DNA from: Streptomyces sp. TLI_171
GTDB taxonomy: Bacteria; Actinomycetota; Actinomycetes; Streptomycetales; Streptomycetaceae
Direction: 5' to 3'
DNA length: 64,000 bases
NCBI RefSeq assembly: GCF_003610255.1
Contig: NZ_RAPS01000001.1
Location: 3,596,001 to 3,660,000, forward strand
The notes under the pieces were generated by a model, which saw only the letters and a program-made list of their open reading frames with translations, had not been told where the DNA came from and ran no database searches. A program made the position numbers and the translations under genes. How positions within the stretch are numbered: the first letter of the stretch is position 1; each line of letters begins with the position of its first letter. Positions 19,065-26,780 of the stretch are shown here, in pieces.

Positions 19065-19099
19065 CTCCTCTGTGCGGTCTGTGGGTTGTGGCCATGGGG

Positions 19100-20521
19100 T
19101 CAGGCGGTCGTGTCGAGGTCGTCGCCCTTGAGGAGGTGGGGGCAGGTGAGCAGGTCAAGGAGGAGGCCAGGGTCGGCCGTCAGGGGGGCGGTGTCGGCGG
19201 CGACGCGGGCGGTGTCGGCGGGGTCGACGTAGGGGATTCGGACGCGGGTGAAGCCTTCGTGGCCCTGGCGGGCCATGGTGGCGACGCCGACGTAGCCGGG
19301 ATCCTGCATCGTGACGGGGTTGGCGTCGGGCCAGTTGCGGATGTCCTCACCGAGCGCGGCGACCGCAGATTCGGTGGTCTTCTGCGCGAAGGACAGCGAG
19401 ACGGGGCACACGTCGCGGATGAAGGTCGGAATGGCGTCGCCGGTGGGCTTCTGGGTGGCGACGATGACAACCATGCCGACGCTGCGGCCCTTCTTCACCA
19501 GGTCCTCGATGAGGCGGGCGTTGTCGGCGGTCAGCGCCGCGTACTTCTTCGTCGTCGGGTCGGAGCCCTTGTAGTCGCGGAAGTAGGTGTGGGCTTCGTC
19601 GATGACCAGGACTACCAGCGGCCATGCCTTGCTCGGCCCCTTGGCCCACATGTTCGGCGTACCCAGGACGCGGCGGATCGCGGAGGAGCGGGCGCGTCGC
19701 AGGTTCACGAGGCGGGTGAACAGCTTGTTCGCGGCTTCGAGGTCGTCGCCGACGAATGCGAACAGCCGGTCGGTCACGTCCGCGTAGTCGCCCTCGTGGG
19801 CTTCGGACACCTTGCCGTCGGCGACGGCGAACTGCACGGCGTCCGAGGGGGCGAGGGCAGCGATCAGCTTGCTGATCAGGCTGGTCTTGCCGTAGCCGGG
19901 CAGGCCGGCCACGCACACGCCGGGCACGTTGTCCATGCGCAGGACGGTGGCGAGGGCGTATTCGTCCAGGCCCAGGTCCCACACCGAGAGGTCGGCGGGC
20001 GGCTTGCCTTCCGGGGTGCAGGTGTAGGGGATGAGCAGGGGTTCGTCCCGCACGGCGCGGATGCGCAAGGTGCCGGGCCTGTCGGGGTTGATCGAGACAC
20101 GGGTACAGGCCCAGGCGTCGGCGAGGTGGTCGGCGTGCTTCTGGAACTCGGCGAGGCCGACCTTGGCCACGGTCTTCACCGTGACCACGACGCCGTAGCG
20201 GTCGACCTTGGTGGAGAGGCCGGGGGTAAGGATGCGCGGTTCGGGCTTGCCGCCGGTTCCGTTGCCCGAGGCGGTGAGGGACTGGAGGAAGGTAGGGGTG
20301 CGGTCGGTGGTGACCAGGCCAAGGTTGCGGGCCAAGCGCGGCCAGGTCCGGCGTATGCGCCATGCCTGGCGGATGCTGGCGCGGGTGCCCTTGTCGGCCG
20401 ACAGGTATCGGCCGCAGATGACGAGCAGCCAGGCCAGCAGGACCAGAGCGAGCGCACCGCCCGCGTACAGGAGCGGAGGGGGGATCGTCGCGGCCCCGAG
20501 GCCGGGGACAGCGGTGTTCAT
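19100..20521 (-). CDS. FtsK/TraB-type DNA translocase (TraSA-like)
   Basis: A 473-aa FtsK-family ATPase. An N-terminal membrane segment (residues about 16-36) anchors it, with Walker A GLPGYGKTS near residue 209 and Walker B LVVLVIDEAHT about 100 residues later. This is the single-protein, double-stranded DNA transfer pump used by Streptomyces AICEs and plasmids. Its ATG overlaps the stop of the 80-aa gene (ATGA). It is shorter than chromosomal FtsK, as is normal for Tra proteins. Confidence 0.9.
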   Translation of the reverse strand: MNTAVPGLGAATIPPPLLYAGGALALVLLAWLLVICGRYLSADKGTRASIRQAWRIRRTWPRLARNLGLVTTDRTPTFLQSLTASGNGTGGKPEPRILTPGLSTKVDRYGVVVTVKTVAKVGLAEFQKHADHLADAWACTRVSINPDRPGTLRIRAVRDEPLLIPYTCTPEGKPPADLSVWDLGLDEYALATVLRMDNVPGVCVAGLPGYGKTSLISKLIAALAPSDAVQFAVADGKVSEAHEGDYADVTDRLFAFVGDDLEAANKLFTRLVNLRRARSSAIRRVLGTPNMWAKGPSKAWPLVVLVIDEAHTYFRDYKGSDPTTKKYAALTADNARLIEDLVKKGRSVGMVVIVATQKPTGDAIPTFIRDVCPVSLSFAQKTTESAVAALGEDIRNWPDANPVTMQDPGYVGVATMARQGHEGFTRVRIPYVDPADTARVAADTAPLTADPGLLLDLLTCPHLLKGDDLDTTA

Positions 20522-20760
20522 GGGAACTCCGGGGTGTAGAGGAAGCGGAAGAGCGCTTGGCGGAGGTTCACCAGGTCCGGGCCCGCCGTGACGGGCGGGT
20601 AGCCGTGGGCTTCGAGGACCTTGGCCGCGTCGAAGACCAAGCCGAAGCTGAACCGGGTGTCGGTGCCCGGCACTGTCAGCGGGTAGAGCGCCGGGCCGGG
20701 CGCCGTGCCTGCGGACGAGGAATCCGCAGGCGCGGAGCCACTGGCAGGGCGGGCCGTCAC
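20518..20760 (-). CDS. 80-aa transfer-operon protein
   Basis: A small gene from GTG 20760, which overlaps the upstream stop (GTGA), to a stop that overlaps the translocase start (ATGA). The first 30 residues are Ala/Ser/Pro-rich; the rest (FSFGLVFDAAKVLEAHGYPPVTAG...) looks folded. Proteins of this kind commonly sit just before traSA-like genes in AICEs. The function is unknown, and it is probably co-translated with the translocase. Confidence 0.7.
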   Translation of the reverse strand: MTARPASGSAPADSSSAGTAPGPALYPLTVPGTDTRFSFGLVFDAAKVLEAHGYPPVTAGPDLVNLRQALFRFLYTPEFP

Positions 20761-21155
20761 GACGCGGCGACCGGCTCGGCAGCGGACGCCTTGCCCTTCG
20801 GCGCGGACGCGGGAACAGCAGCCACGACCGGTACCAGGGCCTCGGCCCGGTAGGCGACGCCGGACTGCACCTGGCCGTTGAAGAGGTTCGCCCACGGGGT
20901 GGCGATCAGGCCGACCGGACGGACGATCGCACCCGGGGTGATCCCGGCATCGAGTCCGGTCTCCGGGACGGCCACCTTGATGAGCTGAGCGGTCGCCTCG
21001 AACGTCTCAAGGAGCTGGACCGTGTAGAGGGTCGCGCCACTCTCCCGGTCGGTGGCGACCTGGCCGGTCGCGGCGTCGGCGAGCTTCGGGACCGCCGGCA
21101 CCGCGACGAGGTGGGTCGTGCCGGTCAGGTCGGGACGGATGGTGATACGAGCCAT
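20757..21155 (-). CDS. 132-aa transfer-operon protein
   Basis: A soluble protein from ATG 21155 (GGAG about 8 bp upstream), starting MARITIRPDLTG. It is rich in beta-strand-like sequence with a central IVRPVGLIATPWANLF and an Ala/Pro-rich tail. It is the first gene of the leftward transfer operon and overlaps the next gene by 4 bp. Homologues of this type lead the tra operon in pSAM2-like elements, but no activity is known to me. Confidence 0.75.
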   Translation of the reverse strand: MARITIRPDLTGTTHLVAVPAVPKLADAATGQVATDRESGATLYTVQLLETFEATAQLIKVAVPETGLDAGITPGAIVRPVGLIATPWANLFNGQVQSGVAYRAEALVPVVAAVPASAPKGKASAAEPVAAS

Positions 21156-21250
21156 GGAGGACTCCAGGGGAGGGACGGGAGGTGCCGGTGAACTCCGACA
21201 CCCAGGACAGTACACGCACACATGGAACACCTGCAACACTCACAACACTC

Positions 21251-21303
21251 GATACACGCGAGAGTCGCGCTACAAGTGGAACCCATGGGTGCGCGGGTGT
21301 ATC
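21251..21303. promoter_or_regulatory. Inverted GATACAC / GTGTATC, candidate KorSA operator
   Basis: GATACACGCG (21251-21260) and CGCGGGTGTATC (21292-21303) form an imperfect inverted pair between the divergent transfer operon and gntR gene. GntR repressors of this type usually bind such motifs and control their own gene and transfer. This role is inferred. Confidence 0.45.
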
Positions 21304-21334
21304 AGCCGTGCGCGGGGGCCGCTACCGTGGAGCC

Positions 21335-21877
21335 ATGACACTGCCGCTCGAAGACGACCAGCGACCGCCGTACATGCTCGCGGCCGAGGACCTGCGGCGG
21401 CAGATCACAGCAGGCAGAATCAAGCCCGGCGAGCGCCTGCCGTCGGCCCGCGCACTCCAGGAGCAGTACGGCCTGGCCAGCTCCACCGTGCAGAGCGCAC
21501 TCAAGCTGCTCAAGGACGAAGGGCTGATCTACTCCGTGCTCGGGCGAGGCAGTTACGTCCGGCCCCAGCCCAAGCCACTCGGGAATCCCGTCGAAGAGGC
21601 GATGACCAATCCAGACCATCCGCACGCCGTCTTCAACCGCCGGTACGCCGAACAGTTGGAACGGATGCACGCTGCCATGGAGGCCGAGGCCGCCGAAGGC
21701 GATCCGGAGGCGGACGAGAGCGGGCAGGCCGGCGCGGGGACCGTCGAGGTATCCGCCTCCGACCTCGCCATCCTCGTCGAACTCGTCACCGGTCTGGCCA
21801 CTCAGGTGCAACAGGTCCAGCAGGAAGTGCGGGAACTTCGGGCCCAGGTTGAGCAAGCCGAGCAATCCGCTCGTTGA
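21335..21877 (+). CDS. GntR-family repressor (KorSA-like)
   Basis: A 180-aa regulator with an N-terminal winged helix of the GntR type (LRRQITAGRIKPGERLPSAR..., LASSTVQSALKLLKDEGL, GRGSYVR) and a short acidic, coiled-coil C-terminus with no ligand domain. This is the usual form of KorSA-type repressors in conjugative elements, which hold transfer genes silent. The ATG at 21335 starts just before the DNA-binding domain. It is divergent from the tra/rep operon and shares a promoter region holding an inverted repeat. Confidence 0.85.
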   Translation: MTLPLEDDQRPPYMLAAEDLRRQITAGRIKPGERLPSARALQEQYGLASSTVQSALKLLKDEGLIYSVLGRGSYVRPQPKPLGNPVEEAMTNPDHPHAVFNRRYAEQLERMHAAMEAEAAEGDPEADESGQAGAGTVEVSASDLAILVELVTGLATQVQQVQQEVRELRAQVEQAEQSAR

Positions 21878-22016
21878 GGTGGGCCACTTCTTCGTTGAGG
21901 TCGGCCAACTGCCCCCCGATGTGGGCCAGCATTTCAATAAGGCGTCCAAATTCGCCGCGCATCAGTACTCACTCTCCCCGCATGTCGAACCTGTTCCGGT
22001 CGCCTCACTAAATCCA

Positions 22017-22104
22017 GCGGAATTCACCGCTTTTCTCACCGAACGCCTTCCTTGCCCGCAACGAATTCGCATCGGCCGCTGGTGAGAAAACCGGTGAGTT
22101 CCGC
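22017..22104. repeat. 24-bp inverted repeat with 40-bp spacer
   Basis: The left arm (22017-22040) and right arm (22081-22104) match at 22 of 24 positions; the core is TTTTCTCACC / GGTGAGAAAA. The spacer is a 40-bp loop containing GAATTCGC. It may be a cruciform origin or a protein-binding site. Confidence 0.75.
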
Positions 22105-22535
22105 GACCGCCCAGCCCAGGCCCAGCGACCTCCCGGAGGATGGGTCTCCGAAACTCACCATTGCACCGCAACACTCCTGATGGCACACGGCGACAGGGCA
22201 GATCCCGCAGGGCGGGAGGAACGTTTCTTCTCTTCCCGTCATGCGGGATCCGCCACAGCTACCCAACCCCGAGAGTAGCGGCCACTTCAAATCCGCGACC
22301 GGCCGGAAGAAGTTTCCCGGAAGAAACCGCGAGAAAGAACGAGAGCCAACGGGACGGAATGACACGGGGTGAGACGATCCGGCATGACGCATCTCACACC
22401 CCTCCTTTCCGTCGGCAAGCCCTTCCCGCCGACGACTCCAAACGGCCGTTCGTCCCACAGTGCACCCCGATCCCCGGCTTGGTCGGGCCGGAGAACCCTG
22501 GTAGAACCCACCGACCCGTCCAGACCAGTACGCCA

Positions 22536-22550
22536 TCCACAGCCTGTGGA
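22536..22550. promoter_or_regulatory. Inverted pair of DnaA-box-like sequences
   Basis: TCCACAG-C-CTGTGGA is a perfect inverted repeat. Read with its flank, the right half gives CTGTCCACA, which fits the Streptomyces DnaA-box form. The same 7-1-7 palindrome occurs in element 2 at about 59248-59262. Confidence 0.45.
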
Positions 22551-23005
22551 CAGACTTGACTGATCCCGCGCCTATATCTGACATCCGGCCATTCCTCCCG
22601 TTTCGTCCTGGCAGTCCCAGGCGTCACCCCTAGAAGCCGCGCTGACAAAGCCGGTGTGACACGGCGGCCGGACCTTCTTCCTGCCGGACTCTCCGAAGCG
22701 ATCAGGGGGTGCGCGCAATCCATAGAGGTGTCCGCGAAGCAGCCGGTGTGACATCAAGATCGGCAGACACCGCAGCGACCCGAGAGCACGACCGGCTGTG
22801 CGAGGACAGACCACGCCGAGCGAGCGGGCCCAGGAGCGGAGTACGTGGGGGTGAGCGGCGGAAGGCACCGCGGACTTCATGACGCCGACGGCCCATCAGG
22901 GCAGCAGAGGACGGCAAGAGATTCCGCCGGCAGAGAGCGGCCGGATCCAGGGAGACGAAGAAGGCAGGGGAGGCGGTGTTCAAAGTTTCATTACTGGATC
23001 AAGGG

Positions 23006-23026
23006 CGGCCCGCCAGAGGCGGGCCG
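23006..23026. terminator. GC-rich hairpin
   Basis: CGGCCCGCC (23006-23014) and its complement (23018-23026) form a perfect 9-bp stem with a 3-base loop. There is no gene directly upstream, so the role as a terminator is uncertain. Confidence 0.4.
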
Positions 23027-23233
23027 CGCGCCGCCGCGTTTCCGCCCGTCGCTCCTGTCTCGCGCCCCGCTATGGGCGGCCCCGCTGGCGGCGCAAGAAC
23101 GAGGGTGGCGGTCGAGCAGGGCCAGGAGAAGCCGGACAAGCGGTCCGGCCCGACGTGGCCGGGGTCCAGGCCGATGGTTGCCCACCGTTCGTTCGGGCCC
23201 CCGCTGCTCGATGATCCGGGGCGGACGGAACCC

Positions 23234-23292
23234 GTCAAGCCCGCACCGCTCGCCGCCGTCGTCCCGCATAGGCCCGTACGCGCGGGCTTGAC
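23234..23292. repeat. 11-bp inverted repeat GTCAAGCCCGC
   Basis: GTCAAGCCCGC (23234-23244) recurs inverted at 23282-23292 with a 37-base spacer. Purpose unknown; it adds to the inverted repeats of this gene-free stretch. Confidence 0.5.
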
Positions 23293-23565
23293 CGAACCCG
23301 CCCGCCCCTACTCTCGGCAGCTATCGGGCGGCCCGACCGGAATGGTCCCCGCCCAGCCGCCTCCGCTCCCGATCGACGCTAGCGCTTGCCTGCCCGACCG
23401 CGATGGTGATTCCCCGTCAGGAAACCGTTCCGAGCATGCCGACGGCCCCAGTACCGTTCGGTACCAGGGCTGATCAGCGAGGCTGGCTCGAAGGCCGGAC
23501 CGCCCGCCCCGCCAAGGTCGCGGGTGGTCCGGCGTTCATGAAGCGGTCCAGGCCGATCCCGTCGT

Positions 23566-24675
23566 TCAGGCAGCGGCACCGTACTGGCTCGTCAGCCGGC
23601 GGACCTCGGCGTCCTTGAACGCCTGCACCTCTTCCACGATCCCGCTCTTCGCCAGGTCGGCCACGGGCACGCAGAGGTCCATGCGCTGGATGCAGACGCC
23701 GACCATGTACTGACCCTGCTCGGTGAGGTACAAGCGGACGCCGTAGTAGCCCTCCTGGCAGTCCGTGTCGTTGTTGAACCGGCAGGACGCGCAGGTGTCC
23801 GGGAGCCGTACCGGCAGCAGTCGCTTGACGTAGACGGCACGGCCGCCGAGCGCCCGGTACAGGGTGCGTTCGTCGGAGGTGCCGGCGGTGAACGTCCGGA
23901 GCACCGGTTCCGCGCCGACGCGGGCCAGCACTTCGGATATCGCGGCGATGGACTCCGGGCCGTCCTGAATGCTGGTCAGCATCCGCACGTCCGCGAACTG
24001 GCCGTGGGACTCGATCAGGTTGACGACCCGGTCCACGTGGGCCATGCCGGGGACGACGATGTTCACGGAGACCTTCACCCCGTTGGACACGGCGGCCCGG
24101 ATGGTCTGGACGGCGGCCCGGATCTTCGTCTCGGCCAGCCCAGCCGACTTGAAGCGCTCGGACTGTACGGCCTTGAGCTCTTCGGCGGTGGTGCCGAAGA
24201 CCGAGACGTTGACCCGGTTGAGGCCCGCCGCGGAGCAGTCCGGCATCACCTGCCGGCCGCGCTCGCCGTTGCTGGTCATTCCGACGGTCAAGCCCATGCC
24301 GGTGAGAGCCGAGACCAGCGAGGACACCTCCGTATGGAGAGTGGGTTCGCCGCCGGTCAGGTGCACCTCGCTCGCATCGAACGCCTTCGCAACGGTTCGC
24401 ACCGCCCGCCGGAACGGGAGGTCCGGGGTCATCTTCGCGGCGAGGAAGTTCACGCCGTTGGACTCGGTGTAGATCGACACGCGCCCGGTCCCGCCCGGCC
24501 CCGACACGAAGGGCAGCAGGGTGCGACCCTTGTTGTCGGCGGTGACGGGCGTTCCCTCGTTGTGGCAGAACGTGCAGGCCAACCCGCAGTCGTCGATCAC
24601 CTTGATGCGGATGGTCCTGTCCCGGACGACCCGAATTGCCGGGCCCTGGGTGGCAGACAAGGCGCCTCCATTCAC
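23566..24675 (-). CDS. MoaA-like radical SAM enzyme
   Basis: A 369-aa radical SAM protein with the CxxxCxxC cluster motif CGLACTFC (Cys 30, 34, 37) and a GGEP motif near residue 108. A Cys-rich C-terminus (CASC, then DTDC, GVC) and the pattern GVRLYLTEQG resemble the second-cluster region of MoaA. GTG 24675 overlaps the CYTH stop (GTGA). TTG 24660, with GGAGG 4 bp upstream, is an alternative start that leaves the core intact. It is the last gene of an operon with a P-loop kinase and a CYTH protein, which suggests a nucleotide or a related phosphorylated small molecule as substrate. The reaction is not known. Confidence 0.82.
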   Translation of the reverse strand: MNGGALSATQGPAIRVVRDRTIRIKVIDDCGLACTFCHNEGTPVTADNKGRTLLPFVSGPGGTGRVSIYTESNGVNFLAAKMTPDLPFRRAVRTVAKAFDASEVHLTGGEPTLHTEVSSLVSALTGMGLTVGMTSNGERGRQVMPDCSAAGLNRVNVSVFGTTAEELKAVQSERFKSAGLAETKIRAAVQTIRAAVSNGVKVSVNIVVPGMAHVDRVVNLIESHGQFADVRMLTSIQDGPESIAAISEVLARVGAEPVLRTFTAGTSDERTLYRALGGRAVYVKRLLPVRLPDTCASCRFNNDTDCQEGYYGVRLYLTEQGQYMVGVCIQRMDLCVPVADLAKSGIVEEVQAFKDAEVRRLTSQYGAAA

Positions 24676-25205
24676 TCGAATGTGAGCCGGGGGATCGCCT
24701 CGATGTCGATCCCGTACCGGCGGTAGACCTTGGTCGTGTTCTCGCTCGTCAGCTCGGCCAGGGGAAGCCCAAGCGCCTGCACCGTCGCGTAGACGTGCTC
24801 GGCGTTGTCGCCCTCGATCTCCATGTACGGCGGGATCAGCGGCCACTCGTCGATCTCGACGGCCGCACCGCCCAGCGACCAGGACGACCGGCGGTTCTCC
24901 TGGTACGCCTTCGGCTGGTAACCGAGCTTGCCGAGCAGCAGGTTGGCGGTGTCGAAGTCACCGACACCGGTCTCCGTCTCGGAAACCCCGTCGATCGCGT
25001 CAGAGTGGATCTCCTTGACGCACAGCGTGATACCGCTGCCGGTGTCGCGAAGGCGGACCCACGTGCCGGGCCGGCCGGGAATGTCGTAGACGTAGCGGCG
25101 CTGGAACCGGTCGCCCAGGTGCTCGGCCCCGGCCTCGGCCAGCAGCGCGCGGATCTTCTCCGGCTCGACGTTGAGGATCTTCGCTTCGAACTCAGTTGCG
25201 GTCAT
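24672..25205 (-). CDS. CYTH-domain protein (class IV cyclase/triphosphatase fold)
   Basis: A 177-aa triphosphate tunnel metalloenzyme. The signature ExExK is at residues 5-9 (EFEAK), and further charged strands follow (RRYVYD, WVRLRD, ITLCVKE, AVEIDEWP, YMEIEG), as expected of the eight-stranded tunnel. Family members are adenylate cyclases, thiamine triphosphatases or other triphosphate hydrolases. The neighbours favour action on a nucleotide-like triphosphate made or modified by the kinase and radical SAM enzyme; this is inference. It overlaps the kinase gene by 14 bp and the radical SAM gene by 4 bp. Confidence 0.85.
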   Translation of the reverse strand: MTATEFEAKILNVEPEKIRALLAEAGAEHLGDRFQRRYVYDIPGRPGTWVRLRDTGSGITLCVKEIHSDAIDGVSETETGVGDFDTANLLLGKLGYQPKAYQENRRSSWSLGGAAVEIDEWPLIPPYMEIEGDNAEHVYATVQALGLPLAELTSENTTKVYRRYGIDIEAIPRLTFE

Positions 25206-25803
25206 GATGAGTTGACCTTTCCAGTCGGGGTCTGGGGACTTGCGAGCGGACGATATCGACTATCGAGCGGGCCACTTCCTGCGGCGTGCGGCCGGTGCCG
25301 TCCACACAGACGAGCCCGAATGCCCGGTACACGCGGGTGCTTTCGGCGATGTTCGGCTCCTCGCGCTTGTGCCAGTAGCTCAGCGTCCTCTGCTCGACCC
25401 GCTGTCGGATGCGCTCCTGGCGGACGCTCTCGTCCACCTCCAACAACACCGCCACGTCCGGGACGAAGACCCCGTTCGGATACTCCGGGGAGCAGTCATG
25501 CCCCATCGCCCTGTGCGTGGCGATGGTGCGCGGGAAGTAGGACTCGACCACTACCGGGCGGCCACTCTGGCTGATTGCCCTGGCGGACTCCGACTTGACG
25601 TGGTTGGCCATCATCCACCAGTGGAATCGGGCCGAGAGGATGCCGGTGGCGTCCACCTCCGCCCGCATCCGCGGGAAGGTCGGCAACACCTCGTCCGTCA
25701 GGTGAACTCCGTTGAGGAGGGCGGCGACCAGCGGGGCGACCGTGGTCTTGCCACTCGCGCTGAGACCGTCGAGGGTTACGAACGGCCCACGGCCCATACC
25801 CAT
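25192..25803 (-). CDS. Thymidylate-kinase-like P-loop kinase
   Basis: A 203-aa P-loop kinase: Walker A GLSASGKTT at residues 13-21, VVVESYFPR as a DRx-like substrate region, VPDVAVLLEVDESVRQERIRQR as the lid-region pattern of nucleoside monophosphate kinases, and a C-terminal helix with VDGTGRTPQEVARSIVDIV. The core-genome tmk is normally a separate housekeeping gene; this copy is on a mobile element and has a diverged substrate loop. ATG 25803 has GGAG 6 bp upstream. It is the first gene of the kinase-CYTH-radical SAM operon. Confidence 0.78.
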   Translation of the reverse strand: MGMGRGPFVTLDGLSASGKTTVAPLVAALLNGVHLTDEVLPTFPRMRAEVDATGILSARFHWWMMANHVKSESARAISQSGRPVVVESYFPRTIATHRAMGHDCSPEYPNGVFVPDVAVLLEVDESVRQERIRQRVEQRTLSYWHKREEPNIAESTRVYRAFGLVCVDGTGRTPQEVARSIVDIVRSQVPRPRLERSTHHDRN

Positions 25804-25905
25804 CTGAACTCCATTCGTCGGTCGGTTCTGGTGTCGTAGGGATTCGCGAGTCCGGTCACCAGCCGCAAAGTGAGCGGTGCCGGGGCGGGTGCGGAGCAAC
25901 CTCGA

Positions 25906-26106
25906 TCAGGCCGGCGGTTCGCGGTCCGGCGAGGAGAGCGCCACCACGGGTTCCGCCCGGTCGTGGCCGACTTGCAGGAGGGTCGTCATCCCGAGCACGA
26001 GGACGGTGACCAGATTCCCGAGTAGCCACAGGAACGTCAGCATGGCTTCGATCGGGTCGTCGTTCTCACCGCGATGGCGGCCGCCGGCGGCGTACTGAAC
26101 ACTCAC
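25906..26106 (-). CDS. 66-aa single-pass membrane protein
   Basis: A small frame from GTG 26106, overlapping the HATPase stop (GTGA). It has one hydrophobic helix (LTFLWLLGNLVTVLVLGMTTLL) and a short charged tail. The overlap and the membrane helix support a real gene, probably co-translated with the HATPase. Function unknown; it could anchor or modulate the neighbouring ATP-binding protein. Confidence 0.55.
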   Translation of the reverse strand: MSVQYAAGGRHRGENDDPIEAMLTFLWLLGNLVTVLVLGMTTLLQVGHDRAEPVVALSSPDREPPA

Positions 26107-26561
26107 GATGCTTCCAACCTCAACTCGAACCAGACCCACTTGCCGCGTGACTCGCATGTCACGCCCCAGCGCTGGGACAAGGCCGCGACCAGCCCCAGGC
26201 CGTAACCGGACTCCGCCTCGTGGGCCGGAGCCATCAACGCGGGCAACTCGCCCGAGGAGTCGCGCACCCCGACCCAGAACGCGGCAGGCCGGCGCCGCAC
26301 CGCGATCCCGATCCGCCGACAGCCCGTGTGCTTGGCCGCGTTGGCGACCAGCTCAGTCACCAGCAGCTTTCCGGCGTCGACCAGCCGACCACCGGACCAG
26401 GCTTCGAACGCCGACTCGACCAGCTTCCGAGCGGGCGCAGCAGCCTCCGGGCCGCACGGCAACACCATGTGGCACCCGACGTCGGCCGGTTGGACCGCGA
26501 CCACCGCGAAGTTCTCACCACCAGAGAGCCCGACGAGCGGGGCAGTGACACTTCCGGACAT
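26103..26561 (-). CDS. HATPase-domain regulatory protein (SpoIIAB/RsbW-like)
   Basis: A 152-aa stand-alone GHKL ATP-binding domain. The N box LLVTELVANAAKHT and the G box GYGLGLVAALSQRWG are clear; there is no phospho-acceptor histidine domain. Such proteins in streptomycetes act as anti-sigma-like kinases. The ATG at 26561 has GGAGG 4 bp upstream. It leads the leftward gene series (66-aa membrane protein, then kinase, CYTH and radical SAM after a 102-bp gap) and is divergent from the HTH-TPR regulator. Confidence 0.82.
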   Translation of the reverse strand: MSGSVTAPLVGLSGGENFAVVAVQPADVGCHMVLPCGPEAAAPARKLVESAFEAWSGGRLVDAGKLLVTELVANAAKHTGCRRIGIAVRRRPAAFWVGVRDSSGELPALMAPAHEAESGYGLGLVAALSQRWGVTCESRGKWVWFELRLEAS

Positions 26562-26780
26562 TCGACCTCCAGTCCCATTCAGTCGGGCAACGCCACCGTC
26601 GGACCAGCTCTCGAACAGTGGTGTCGTTGTGCTGTGCGCGGGAAGCACGCACAAGAAGGATCGGTCCGGTACAGATCTCAAACGATGCCCACGAGGTGTT
26701 CCCTAGGCGGTAATACTCTTCTCTGGGACGGTTTTTGATGATCCGTATCCCGCTATGCTCCCCAGCGAAGGCAGTGCCCG

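Larger units (their letters stand above)
21878..23565. other. 1.7-kb repeat-rich region without a convincing gene
   Basis: Both strands have open frames, but none shows family features or consistent codon use. The region holds a long inverted repeat (22017-22104), paired inverted DnaA-box-like sequences (22536-22550), GATCCCGCA/TGCGGGATC (22201/22242), two copies of GCCGGTGTGACA (about 22651 and 22741), a GC hairpin (23006-23026) and an 11-bp inverted repeat (23234-23292). It may hold origin or transfer (clt-type) functions of the element. Confidence 0.45.

Noticed and set aside
22036..22584. 182-aa minus-strand frame in the repeat region
   Set aside because: No family features, mixed codon use, and it covers the inverted repeat and DnaA-box-like palindrome.
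22845..23291. 148-aa plus-strand frame
   Set aside because: Low-complexity Arg/Gly/Pro sequence with no recognisable domain.
22976..23473. 165-aa plus-strand frame
   Set aside because: Pro/Arg/Gly-rich without pattern, no good ribosome site, and it spans the hairpin and inverted repeat.
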